A stretch of DNA of 64,000 nt. Source: Nocardioides mesophilus (GTDB taxonomy: Bacteria; Actinomycetota; Actinomycetes; Propionibacteriales; Nocardioidaceae). Each line of letters opens with the position of its first letter. The stretch's first letter is position 1. The notes under the pieces were generated by a model, which was not told the DNA's origin, ran no database searches, and saw nothing but the letters and a program-made list of their open reading frames with translations. The DNA lies in contig NZ_CP060713.1 of NCBI RefSeq assembly GCF_014395785.1, forward strand, positions 2,756,501 to 2,820,500, given 5' to 3'. A program made the position numbers and the translations under genes. Shown piece after piece: positions 54,133-62,027 of this stretch.

Positions 54133-54211
54133 TCCCCGGTTGGTCTGCCGGCAGGGCCCGCCTGACTTTGAATCAGGACTAGCGACGTAGGTTCGACTCC
54201 TACCCGGGGAG
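54133..54211 (+). tRNA. tRNA-Gln (anticodon TTG)
   Basis: The acceptor stem TCCCCGG pairs with CCGGGGA, followed by G73; CCA is not encoded. The anticodon stem is CCTGA/TCAGG with loop CTTTGAA, giving TTG for codon CAA. The T arm is GTAGG-TTCGACT-CCTAC. The D stem is short, and the region between anticodon and T stems is 9 nt (ACTAGCGAC), longer than the usual 4-5, so the total is 79 nt. It lies immediately before glmU, as in related genomes. Confidence 0.85.
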
Positions 54212-54273
54212 CGAGGCGCCAGGCTGCGCACGACGCGAGCAGCCGACGCCGGGACCAGGACCGAGGAGAGCGT

Positions 54274-55830
54274 GTGACGCAGACGGTGGACCGTCCGACA
54301 GCGGTGATCGTGCTGGCGGCCGGCAACGGCACCCGGATGAAGTCGAAGCTGAGCAAGGTGCTGCACCCGGTGTGCGGGCGCAGCATGATCGGCCACGTCC
54401 TGACGGCCGCCCTCACCGTCGACCCGGAGTACGTCGTCGCGGTGGTCGGTCACGGCCGGGACGAGGTCGGCCCGCACGTCCGGCAGACCGCGCCGGGCGC
54501 ACTGCTGGCCGTCCAGGAGAGCCAGGACGGCACCGGTCACGCGGTCCGGGTCGGCCTGGACGCGTTGTCCGCCGTCGCCGGCTCGCCCGAGGGCACCGTC
54601 GTGGTGATGGCCGGGGACACCCCGCTCATGGAGGGATCGACGATCGCGGCGCTGGTCGCCGAGCACGGCAGCGCCGGGCGCGCGGTCACCGTGCTCACCG
54701 GCGAGGTGCCCGACCCGCACGGCTACGGCCGGATCATCCGCGACGAGCACGACGGCGTCGCCGCGATCGTCGAGGAGAAGGACGCCGACCCGCAGCAGGC
54801 CGCCGTGCGCGAGATCAACTCCGGGGTGTTCGCCTTCGACGGCGCCTTCCTCGCCGACGCGCTGACCCGGATCACCAACGACAACGCCAAGGGCGAGTAC
54901 TACCTCACCGACGTGGTCGGTCTGGCCCGCGCCGGGGGACGCCCGGTCGGGGCCTTCCGGATCGACGACGTGATGCAGACCGAGGGGGCCAACGACCGGG
55001 CCCAGCTCGCCGGTCTCGGAGCCGAGCTGAACCGACGGATCCTCACCCGCTGGATGCGCGAGGGCGTGACGATCACCGACCCGGCGACCACCTGGGTGGA
55101 CGCCGACGTGGTGCTCGCACCGGACGTCACCCTGCTGCCCGGCGTGCAGCTGCTGGGCGCGACGGTGGTGGCCGAGGACGCGGTCATCGGGCCGGACTGC
55201 ACCTTGAAGGACGTCGAGGTGGGCGCCGGCGCACGGGTGGTCCGCACCCACGGCGAGCTCGCGGTGATCGGCGAGCGGGCCAACGTCGGCCCGTTCTCCT
55301 ACCTGCGGCCCGGCACCTACCTGGGAGCCGACGGCAAGATCGGCACCTTCGTGGAGACCAAGAACGCCCGCATCGCGGACCGGGCCAAGGTGCCGCACCT
55401 CTCCTACGTCGGCGACGCCGAGATCGGCGAGGGCAGCAACATCGGCGCCGGCACGATCTTCGCCAACTACGACGGCGTGGCCAAGCACCGCACCACCGTC
55501 GGCCGGGAGGCGCGCACCGGGTCGAACAACACGTTCGTCGCTCCGGTGCGCATCGGCGACGGGGCGGTGACCGGCGGCGGCACCGTCGTACGCCGCGACG
55601 TTCCGCCCGGCGCGCTCGCCGTCTCGGCGGGCCAGCAGCGCCACCTCGAGGAGTGGGTGCTGCGCAAGCGGCCCGGGAGCGCCGCCGCGGAGGCGGCCGC
55701 GGCGGCCCTCGCCACGGGCGACGGCGAGCCGGCGCCCGCGGGTGGCACGTCTCACCCCGCCGCACCCGAGGTCGCTTCCGAGACCCACTCTGAGCGACAA
55801 TCAGGTGAACCCCAGCCTCCAATCGCATGA
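54274..55830 (+). CDS. glmU: bifunctional GlmU (N-acetylglucosamine-1-P uridylyltransferase / glucosamine-1-P acetyltransferase)
   Basis: A 518-residue GlmU making UDP-GlcNAc for peptidoglycan. The N-terminal nucleotidyltransferase has VIVLAAGNGTRMKSKLSKVLH, QDGTGHAV and VVMAGDTPLM, then NSGVFAFDG. From about residue 255 a left-handed beta-helix carries the acetyltransferase, with RPGTYLGADGKIGTFVETKN, LSYVGDAEIGEGSNIGAGTIFANYDG and TGSNNTFVAPVRIGDGAVTGGGT. The last ~50 residues are an Ala/Pro-rich extension. The GTG follows GAGGAGAGC. Encoded upstream of prs. Confidence 0.96.
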   Translation: MTQTVDRPTAVIVLAAGNGTRMKSKLSKVLHPVCGRSMIGHVLTAALTVDPEYVVAVVGHGRDEVGPHVRQTAPGALLAVQESQDGTGHAVRVGLDALSAVAGSPEGTVVVMAGDTPLMEGSTIAALVAEHGSAGRAVTVLTGEVPDPHGYGRIIRDEHDGVAAIVEEKDADPQQAAVREINSGVFAFDGAFLADALTRITNDNAKGEYYLTDVVGLARAGGRPVGAFRIDDVMQTEGANDRAQLAGLGAELNRRILTRWMREGVTITDPATTWVDADVVLAPDVTLLPGVQLLGATVVAEDAVIGPDCTLKDVEVGAGARVVRTHGELAVIGERANVGPFSYLRPGTYLGADGKIGTFVETKNARIADRAKVPHLSYVGDAEIGEGSNIGAGTIFANYDGVAKHRTTVGREARTGSNNTFVAPVRIGDGAVTGGGTVVRRDVPPGALAVSAGQQRHLEEWVLRKRPGSAAAEAAAAALATGDGEPAPAGGTSHPAAPEVASETHSERQSGEPQPPIA

Positions 55831-55855
55831 ACCCCCAGCCTCGAGGAGATGCGGC

Positions 55856-56836
55856 GTGAGTGGTCTGAAGCGCACGACAGAGAAGAACCTGATGGTCTTC
55901 AGCGGACGCGCCCACCCCGAGCTCTCCGAGGAGGTGGCCGAGCTCCTCGGGTCCGGCCTGGTGCCGACGGCGGCCTACGACTTCGCGAACAGCGAGATCT
56001 ACGTGCGCTTCGAGGAGTCGGTCCGCGGGTGCGACGCCTTCGTGATCCAGAGCCACACCGCTCCGGTGAACGAGTGGATCATGGAGCACCTGATCATGGT
56101 CGACGCGCTCAAGCGGGCCTCGGCCAAGCGGATCACCGTGGTGATGCCGTTCTACGGCTACGCCCGCCAGGACAAGAAGCACCGCGGCCGCGAGCCGATC
56201 TCGGCGCGGCTCATGGCCGACCTGTTCAAGACCGCGGGCGCGGACCGGCTGATCGCCGTCGACCTGCACACCGCGCAGATCCAGGGGTTCTTCGACGGCC
56301 CGGTCGACCACCTGATGGCGCTGCCGATCCTCTCCGAGTACGTCGCGTCGAAGTACGGCGGCGAGCAGCTCGCCGTGGTCTCCCCGGACGCCGGACGGAT
56401 CAAGGTGGCCGAGCAGTGGTCGAGCCGGCTGGGCGGTGCCCCGCTGGCCTTCATCCACAAGACCCGCGACATCCACCGGCCCAACGAGTCCGTCGCCAAC
56501 CGGGTGGTCGGCCAGGTCGAGGGCCGGATCTGCGTGCTGGTCGACGACATGATCGACACCGGCGGCACCATCGTGAAGGCCGCCGACGCGCTGATGAACG
56601 ACGGGGCCGCGGGGGTGGTGATCGCGGCGACGCACGCGATCCTCTCCGACCCTGCCGTCGACCGGCTCAAGAACTGCCCCGCGACCGAGGTCGTGGTCAC
56701 CAACACGCTGCCGATCCCGGCCGACCGGCACTTCGACAAGCTCACCGTGCTCTCGATCGCACCGCTGATCAGCCGCGCGATCCGCGAGGTGTTCGAGGAC
56801 GGCTCGGTCACCAGCCTCTTCGACGGCCAGGCCTGA
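55856..56836 (+). CDS. prs: ribose-phosphate diphosphokinase (PRPP synthetase)
   Basis: A 326-residue class I PRPP synthetase converting ribose-5-phosphate and ATP to PRPP. Motifs: MVFSGRAHPELSEEVAELLG, FANSEIYVRFEESVRG, VMPFYGYARQDKKHRGREPISA, DLHTAQIQGFFDGPVDHL, VVSPDAGR and the PRPP loop VLVDDMIDTGGT. The GTG at 55856 follows CGAGGAGATG, 26 nt after the glmU stop, so both are probably one operon. Confidence 0.96.
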   Translation: MSGLKRTTEKNLMVFSGRAHPELSEEVAELLGSGLVPTAAYDFANSEIYVRFEESVRGCDAFVIQSHTAPVNEWIMEHLIMVDALKRASAKRITVVMPFYGYARQDKKHRGREPISARLMADLFKTAGADRLIAVDLHTAQIQGFFDGPVDHLMALPILSEYVASKYGGEQLAVVSPDAGRIKVAEQWSSRLGGAPLAFIHKTRDIHRPNESVANRVVGQVEGRICVLVDDMIDTGGTIVKAADALMNDGAAGVVIAATHAILSDPAVDRLKNCPATEVVVTNTLPIPADRHFDKLTVLSIAPLISRAIREVFEDGSVTSLFDGQA

Positions 56837-56882
56837 GCGAAGCCCCCGCGGACACGATTCGCCTCCGGTCCCGGGGCTCCGC

Positions 56883-56888
56883 TAGGAT
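56883..56888 (+). promoter_or_regulatory. candidate -10 box for rplY
   Basis: TAGGAT lies 177 nt before the rplY start codon, in the 229-nt gap after prs. No strong -35 match at the right spacing. The implied leader of about 170 nt is long and GC-rich; I could not recognise a known leader family in it. Confidence 0.35.
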
Positions 56889-57065
56889 CGGGAAGTTGCC
56901 TCGGCGAGGGAGACCTAGGACTCGCTCCGTGATCGACGTGGTGGCTCGGCTGGCTTGTCGCCTTCCGTGCGACCCGCCGCGCGCCCGTACTCCGGAGCGC
57001 CTCCCTCACCGGTGTGACCACCACGCAGCACGACCATGCACGAAGCCTTAGTTGAGGAGTTCCCC

Positions 57066-57743
57066 ATGTCGGAGAGCAACATCCACGCCGAGACCCGCAC
57101 CGAGTTCGGCAAGGGCGCCGCGCGCCGCATCCGGCGCGCCGCCAAGGTGCCCGCGGTGCTCTACGGACACGGCACCGACCCGGTGCACATCAGCCTGCCG
57201 GGCCACGACACCATGCTCGCGCTCAAGCACGGCGGCGCGAACGCGCTGCTGACGCTGACCATCGAGGGCAAGGAGCACCTGGCGCTGCCCAAGCAGATCC
57301 AGCGTGACCCGATCAAGGGCTTCCTGGAGCACCTCGACCTGGTCCTGGTCCGCAAGGGCGAGAAGGTCACCGTCGACATCCCGGTCCACGTGATCGGCGA
57401 GCCGGGCCCCGACGGCATGGTCGTCACCGAGCAGTCCACCGTCTCGGTCGAGGCCGAGGCGACCCACATCCCCGAGTTCATCGAGGTCTCGGTGGAGGGT
57501 GCCGAGGTCGGCGTGCAGATCTTCGCCAAGGACCTGCAGCTGCCGAAGGGCTCCACCGTGCTGGCCGACGACGACGCGCTGATCGTGCACGTCACCCACG
57601 CGCCGACCGCCGACGAGGTGGAGGCCGAGCTGGAGAGCGCCGAGGCCGAGGCCGGCATCGAGCGCGAGGAGCCCGAGGCCGAGAGCGGCGAGGCGGCCGC
57701 GGCTGCCGAGGGCGGCTCGGGGGAGTCCTCCACCGAGGAGTGA
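57066..57743 (+). CDS. rplY: 50S ribosomal protein L25/general stress protein Ctc
   Basis: A 225-residue Ctc-type L25 that binds 5S rRNA. The N-terminal L25 domain reads AETRTEFGKGAARRIRRAAKVPAVLYGHG, then LPKQIQRDPIKGFLEHLDLVLV. The C-terminal TL5/Ctc beta domain has GPDGMVVTEQSTVSVEA and FAKDLQLPKGSTVLADDDALIVHV, and an acidic Glu/Ala tail follows. The ATG follows GTTGAGGAG. Encoded directly before pth, a conserved pairing. Confidence 0.96.
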   Translation: MSESNIHAETRTEFGKGAARRIRRAAKVPAVLYGHGTDPVHISLPGHDTMLALKHGGANALLTLTIEGKEHLALPKQIQRDPIKGFLEHLDLVLVRKGEKVTVDIPVHVIGEPGPDGMVVTEQSTVSVEAEATHIPEFIEVSVEGAEVGVQIFAKDLQLPKGSTVLADDDALIVHVTHAPTADEVEAELESAEAEAGIEREEPEAESGEAAAAAEGGSGESSTEE

Positions 57744-57762
57744 CCCCGTTACGCTCGCTGCC

Positions 57763-58428
57763 GTGTGGGGCGAGCGTGTGAGAGCGATCTTCAACAGGAA
57801 GGCCGGGGATCCCGTGAACGACGCGTCGACCGGCTCCGAGAGCGGAGCATGGTTGGTGGTCGGGCTCGGGAACCCCGGCCCTTCCTATGCCGGTCACCGG
57901 CACAACGTGGGCTACCGGGTGGCCGACGAGCTCGCCTCCCGGCTGGGCAGCGGGTTCCGTCCGCACAAGTCCGGCCGGGCCGACGTCGTCGAGGGACGGC
58001 TCGGTGGCCCCGGCGGGATCGGCGGCGAGCGCGTCGTCCTCGCGCGACCCCGCTGCTACATGAACGAGACCGGCGGCCCGGTGTCGACGTTGGCGAAGTT
58101 CTACAAGATCCCGGTCGAGCGGATCATCGCCGTGCACGACGAGCTCGACATCGCCTTCGACACGCTGCGCGTCAAGCGCGGCGGCGGCGACAACGGCCAC
58201 AACGGCCTGCGGTCGATGCGGCGGTCGCTGGACTCCGGCGAGTTCTACCGGGTCCGGGTCGGCATCGGCCGGCCGCCCGGCCGTCAGGACCCGGCGTCGT
58301 TCGTGCTCTCCGACTACTCGTCCGCCGAGCGGAAGGCGCTGCCCTTCCAGGTGGACCGTGCCGCCGACGCCGTCGAGTCGCTGCTCACCGAGGGCCTCGA
58401 GGCCACCCAGAGCCGCTTCAACAGCTGA
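57763..58428 (+). CDS. pth: peptidyl-tRNA hydrolase
   Basis: A 221-residue Pth that releases peptides from peptidyl-tRNA. The catalytic set is present: Asn in VVGLGNPGPSYAGHRHNVG together with the catalytic His, Asn in CYMNETGGPV, Asp in VHDELDIAFDTLRVKRGGGDNGHNGLRS. TACGCT lies 7 nt before the GTG at 57763, so this leaderless start is preferred; the first 28 residues are then an extension before the usual N-terminus and a later GTG (codon 18) is an alternative. Confidence 0.95.
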   Translation: MWGERVRAIFNRKAGDPVNDASTGSESGAWLVVGLGNPGPSYAGHRHNVGYRVADELASRLGSGFRPHKSGRADVVEGRLGGPGGIGGERVVLARPRCYMNETGGPVSTLAKFYKIPVERIIAVHDELDIAFDTLRVKRGGGDNGHNGLRSMRRSLDSGEFYRVRVGIGRPPGRQDPASFVLSDYSSAERKALPFQVDRAADAVESLLTEGLEATQSRFNS

Positions 58429-58432
58429 CCGG

Positions 58433-58482
58433 CTGCCCGCGAACCCGACCTGCCCGCGAACCTGACCTGCCCGCGAACCGAC
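58433..58482 (+). repeat. three tandem 17-bp repeats between pth and cysQ
   Basis: CTGCCCGCGAACCCGAC, CTGCCCGCGAACCTGAC and a 16-nt third copy CTGCCCGCGAACCGAC follow each other without gaps in the pth-cysQ spacer. They are non-coding and probably arose by slippage. Confidence 0.85.
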
Positions 58483-58492
58483 AGGAGTCACC

Positions 58493-59296
58493 GTGACCGA
58501 CCTCCCCACCCCTCCCGAGGGCGTCCTCGAGGACGACCACCGCTTCGCCGCCTGGGCGGCCACCGTCGCCGGCGAGCTGCTGACCGAGGTCCGCGGCCGC
58601 GGGCTGGAAGGCAAGGCGCTCAAGGACGCCGGTGACGAGTCGGCGCACGACCTGCTCATGCAGCTGTGCGCGGCCTACCGTCCCGAGGACTCCGTGCTCT
58701 CCGAGGAGAGCAAGGAGACCCACGAGGACACCCGCCGGCTGAGCGCCGACCGGGTCTGGATCATCGACCCCCTCGACGGCACCCGGGAGTTCTCCGAGCC
58801 GCCGCGCGAGGACTGGGCCGTCCACGTGGCGCTGTGGGCCCGCGCCGCCGACGGCCAGGGCGGGGACCTGGTCGCCGGTGCGGTCGCCCAGCCCGGTCTC
58901 GGCACCACCTTCCACACCGGCGAGCCCCCGGTGCTGCCGCCGCGCACCTCCCAGCGGCCCCGGATCGCGGTCTCTCGCACCCGGCCGCCGGCGTTCGTGC
59001 AGGCGCTCGCGGACGAGATCGACGCCGAGCTGGTGCCGATGGGCTCCGCCGGCGCCAAGGTGATCTCGGTGGTCCGCGACGTCACCGACGCCTACGTGCA
59101 CGCCGGCGGCCAGTACGAGTGGGACTCCGCCGCACCGGTCGCCGTCGCCCGCGCGGCCGGGCTGTTCACCTCCCGCGTGGACGGCAGCCCGCTGGTCTAC
59201 AACCAGGCGGACGTGCTGCTGCCGGACCTGATCGTGTGCCGGCCCGAGCTGTCCGAGGCGATCGTCGACTTCGTCCGCCGCAACGGGACCGAGTGA
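58493..59296 (+). CDS. CysQ-like 3'(2'),5'-bisphosphate nucleotidase (inositol monophosphatase family)
   Basis: A 267-residue Li-sensitive phosphatase-fold enzyme. Metal motifs are DAGDESAHDLLM, VLSEESKE, VWIIDPLDGTREF and the C-terminal YEWDSAAPVAVARAAG. It would remove the 3' phosphate from PAP/PAPS or act on a sugar or inositol phosphate. The GTG start follows CAGGAG. The stop overlaps the HAD gene start (GTGA). Confidence 0.9.
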   Translation: MTDLPTPPEGVLEDDHRFAAWAATVAGELLTEVRGRGLEGKALKDAGDESAHDLLMQLCAAYRPEDSVLSEESKETHEDTRRLSADRVWIIDPLDGTREFSEPPREDWAVHVALWARAADGQGGDLVAGAVAQPGLGTTFHTGEPPVLPPRTSQRPRIAVSRTRPPAFVQALADEIDAELVPMGSAGAKVISVVRDVTDAYVHAGGQYEWDSAAPVAVARAAGLFTSRVDGSPLVYNQADVLLPDLIVCRPELSEAIVDFVRRNGTE

Positions 59297-59922
59297 ACGC
59301 GGCCGACCCTGCGGTGCGGACGGTCCTCTGGGATGCCGACGGGGTGCTCCAGCACCTGCCGGCCGGCTGGGAGGCCTCGATGCGCCCGGTCGTCGGGCAC
59401 CTGGTCGACGACGTACAGGGGTTCCTCGACGAGGCCTTCGCGGCCGAGCGCCCGGCCCTGACCGGGGAGGCCCGCTGGGTCGAGGTGCTGCCGCGGCTGC
59501 TGGAGCGTTGGGGGCTGGCGGACTCCTACGACGAGGCGATGCGGGTCTGGCTGACGATGGAGCCCGTGCTGGAGACCCGGGAGCTGGTCGGGGCGCTGCG
59601 CGACGCGGGCGTCCGCTGCTGCCTGGCCACCAACCAGGACGAGCACCGCGGCCGGCACATGCACGCGACGCTCGGGTACGGCGACCTGTTCGACGACACC
59701 TTCTACTCCTACGAGCTCGGGGTCGCGAAGCCCGACCCGGCGTACTTCCGGCGGATCCTGCAGCGGCTGGACCTGCCGGCCGACCGCGTGCTGTTCGTGG
59801 ACGACAACGCCGCCAACGTGCAGAGCGCCCGCGGCGTCGGCCTGCGTGCGGAGCAGTGGCACGTCGACGACGGGCTGCAGACGCTGCACCGGCAGCTGCG
59901 GGCCCACGGGCTCCCGGTCTGA
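59293..59922 (+). CDS. HAD family hydrolase
   Basis: A 209-residue HAD phosphatase with helical cap. Motif I is VLWDADGVLQ, where the nucleophile Asp is followed by Ala and Asp. Motif II is CCLATNQDEH, Lys in GVAKPDPAYF and motif III LFVDDNAANVQSARGVGL. Substrate unknown. Coupled to cysQ by a GTGA overlap, so both phosphatases may act in the same pathway. Convergent with the LigD-type gene. Confidence 0.9.
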   Translation: MNAADPAVRTVLWDADGVLQHLPAGWEASMRPVVGHLVDDVQGFLDEAFAAERPALTGEARWVEVLPRLLERWGLADSYDEAMRVWLTMEPVLETRELVGALRDAGVRCCLATNQDEHRGRHMHATLGYGDLFDDTFYSYELGVAKPDPAYFRRILQRLDLPADRVLFVDDNAANVQSARGVGLRAEQWHVDDGLQTLHRQLRAHGLPV

Positions 59923-59935
59923 GCCCGCGCCCGGC

Positions 59936-60907
59936 TCAGGAGTCGTCGTCGGGCAGGTCCGGCACGGGGTTGCCGGCGGCCTCGTCTCGGTCCGCCCACT
60001 CCAGCAGCGGCGCGAGGTCGAACACGTGGTCGTCGATGTCGGCGTGCAGGTCGCCGAGCTCGGCGTAACGCGCCGGGACGGTGGCGATCGTGCAGTCGCC
60101 GGGCTCGACGTCGTCGACCTCGTCCCACCGGATCGGCGTGGAGACGGTCGCCTCCGGGTTGCCCCGCACCGAGTAGGCCGCCGCGATCGTGTGGTCGCGG
60201 GCGTTCTGGTTGTAGTCCACGAACAGCGCCGCCGAGTCCCGGTCCTTGCGCCACCAGGTGGTGGTCACGTCCTGGGGGGAGCGCCGCTCGACCTCGCGGG
60301 CGAAGGCCAGAGCCGCCCGGCGCACGTCGCCGAACCCGTGGTCGGGCCGGATCCGGACGTAGACGTGCAGCCCGTTGCCGCCGGAGGTCTTCGGGAAGCC
60401 GGTGGCGCCGAGCTCGTCGAGCACCTCGTGGGCGACGTGGGCGACCCGACGGACGGTGGCGAAGTCGCACTCCGGCCCGGGGTCGAGGTCGATGCGCCAC
60501 TCGTCGGGCTTCTCGGTGTCGGCGCGCCGGCTGTTCCACGGGTGGAACTCGACGGTCGACATCTGCACCGCCCAGATCACCTGCGCGAGCTCGGTGACGC
60601 AGAGCTCGTCGGCGGTGCGGTTCCAGCGCGGGAAGTGCACCCGCACCGTCTCCATCCACGGCGGCGCCCCGGCCGGCAGCCGCTTCTGGTGCACCTTGTC
60701 GCCGCTCACCCCGGTCGGGAAGCGGTGCAGCATGCACGGGCGCTCGAAGAGCGCGTTGACGATCCCGTCGCCGACGGCGAGGTAGTAGTGGACCAGGTCG
60801 AGCTTGGTCTCGCCGCGGGCCGGGAAGTAGACGCGGTCGGGGTTGGAGATCCGGACGACCTTGTCGTCGACCTCGAGCTCCACCGACGGTGACTTCGACG
60901 ACGCCAT
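59936..60907 (-). CDS. stand-alone LigD-type polymerase/primase domain protein
   Basis: A 323-residue archaeo-eukaryotic primase-like polymerase domain as in LigD: VRISNPDRVYFPARGETKLDLVHYYLAVG, CMLHRFPTGVSGDKVHQKR, WRIDLDPGPECDFATVR with the metal Asp pair, TSGGNGLHVYVRI and DYNQNARDHTIAAAYSVRG. LigD polymerase domains fill in or add ribonucleotides at breaks in non-homologous end joining. Ligase and nuclease domains and Ku are not present in this window. TAGGTT 7 nt before the ATG indicates leaderless expression, divergent from the CHAD gene. Confidence 0.92.
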   Translation of the reverse strand: MASSKSPSVELEVDDKVVRISNPDRVYFPARGETKLDLVHYYLAVGDGIVNALFERPCMLHRFPTGVSGDKVHQKRLPAGAPPWMETVRVHFPRWNRTADELCVTELAQVIWAVQMSTVEFHPWNSRRADTEKPDEWRIDLDPGPECDFATVRRVAHVAHEVLDELGATGFPKTSGGNGLHVYVRIRPDHGFGDVRRAALAFAREVERRSPQDVTTTWWRKDRDSAALFVDYNQNARDHTIAAAYSVRGNPEATVSTPIRWDEVDDVEPGDCTIATVPARYAELGDLHADIDDHVFDLAPLLEWADRDEAAGNPVPDLPDDDS

Positions 60908-60976
60908 GGCAGCCAACCTAGCCGCAGTCCCCGACAAGTCGCTGACACCGCAGCGGTGCGCCGACAGGATGGCGCC

Positions 60977-61015
60977 ATGACCTCCTTCGTCCCGCACACC
61001 ACCGTCGATGTCTGA
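60977..61015 (+). CDS. leaderless 12-codon upstream ORF overlapping the CHAD gene
   Basis: ATG 60977 lies 6 nt after a CAGGAT -10-like box, matching the leaderless pattern of this genome. It encodes MTSFVPHTTVDV and stops at 61015, inside the overlap ATGTCTGA that contains the CHAD start codon (61008). This arrangement would couple CHAD translation to the short peptide. Support is positional only. Confidence 0.45.
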   Translation: MTSFVPHTTVDV

Positions 61016-61895
61016 CCCGGGCGGCACCGAGGTGGACCGGCTCCTGCGGGGCCGGCTCGCCGAGCTGGCCGGGCAGGTGCGCCGTGCTGAGGCGATGGTG
61101 CGGGCGGAGGAGGCCGAGGGCGTCCACGACCTCCGCGTGGCGATGCGACGGGCACGGAGCCTGCTGGTCAGCTTCGAGGACCTGCTGCGGTGGCCCGCCA
61201 CCCAGCGCCTGGTCGAGGACCTCCGCTGGTCCGCCGCCGAGCTCAGCGGGCTGCGCGACGTGGAGGTGGTCCAGGAGCGGTTGGAGGTGCTGCTGGTCGC
61301 CGATCCGGTCGAGCTGCTGCTGGGCCCGGTGTCGGCGCGGGTGGCCGACCACGTGCGGGCGGCCCGGGCCTCGGAGCTGGTCCGGGTGCAGGAGCTGCTG
61401 GCCGACAACCCGCCCCGGCTGCTCGCCGACGAGCTGGAGCGGGTCGTCGCCGAGGCGCCCGGCAGCGCGTCGGTCGACGACGTACGCCGCCGGTTGCGCC
61501 AGGACTGGCGGCGCACCCGGCGCCGGGCCGGCCGGGCTGCTGCGCTGCCGGCCGGTGACCGTGCCCTCGACGCGGCGCTGCACGACGTGCGCAAGGCGGC
61601 CAAGCGGGCCCGCTACGCCGCCGAGACCCTCAAGCCGCTCCTCGGCGAGCGCGCCGAGGAGATGGAGAAGGCGGCCGAGGCCGTGCAGCAGGCGCTCGGG
61701 GACCACCGCGACACGCTGCTGACCCGGGCGGCGCTGCGCCAGATGGGGGTGCAGGCGCACCTCGACCGGCAGAACGGCTTCAGCTTCGGGCGGATGCACG
61801 CCCTGGAGCAGGTGGCGGGCGAGGGCTACCTCGAGGTCTACGCGACCGCCCGGGACCGGCTGGACGCCAAACGGCTCCGTCGCTGGCTGCGCTGA
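61008..61895 (+). CDS. CHAD domain protein
   Basis: A 295-residue all-helical CHAD protein with the conserved His-containing helices: GVHDLRVAMRRARSLLVSF near the N-terminus and HDVRKAAKRARYAAE in the second half, rich in Arg and Lys. CHAD domains bind polyphosphate and associate with polyphosphate granules. No CYTH/triphosphatase domain is fused. The gene lacks a ribosome site and begins within the stop of a 12-codon leaderless upstream ORF. Confidence 0.9.
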   Translation: MSDPGGTEVDRLLRGRLAELAGQVRRAEAMVRAEEAEGVHDLRVAMRRARSLLVSFEDLLRWPATQRLVEDLRWSAAELSGLRDVEVVQERLEVLLVADPVELLLGPVSARVADHVRAARASELVRVQELLADNPPRLLADELERVVAEAPGSASVDDVRRRLRQDWRRTRRRAGRAAALPAGDRALDAALHDVRKAAKRARYAAETLKPLLGERAEEMEKAAEAVQQALGDHRDTLLTRAALRQMGVQAHLDRQNGFSFGRMHALEQVAGEGYLEVYATARDRLDAKRLRRWLR

Positions 61896-62027
61896 CCCGG
61901 CGGCCGCCGTCGGTGACCCCCGTAGACTGGCGGCACCCCCTCGACGTCCCGGCCCACCGCCGGCCGGCAGGGGGCCGTCGTGTTGCCACCGGCAGCCGCG
62001 GACCGCCGAAAACAGGGAGTCGAAGCG
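61896..62027 (+). promoter_or_regulatory. mfd promoter region
   Basis: A 132-nt spacer before mfd. TAGACT at 61923-61928 is the only clear -10-like box and would give a leader of about 90 nt; no -35 stands out. Confidence 0.35.
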
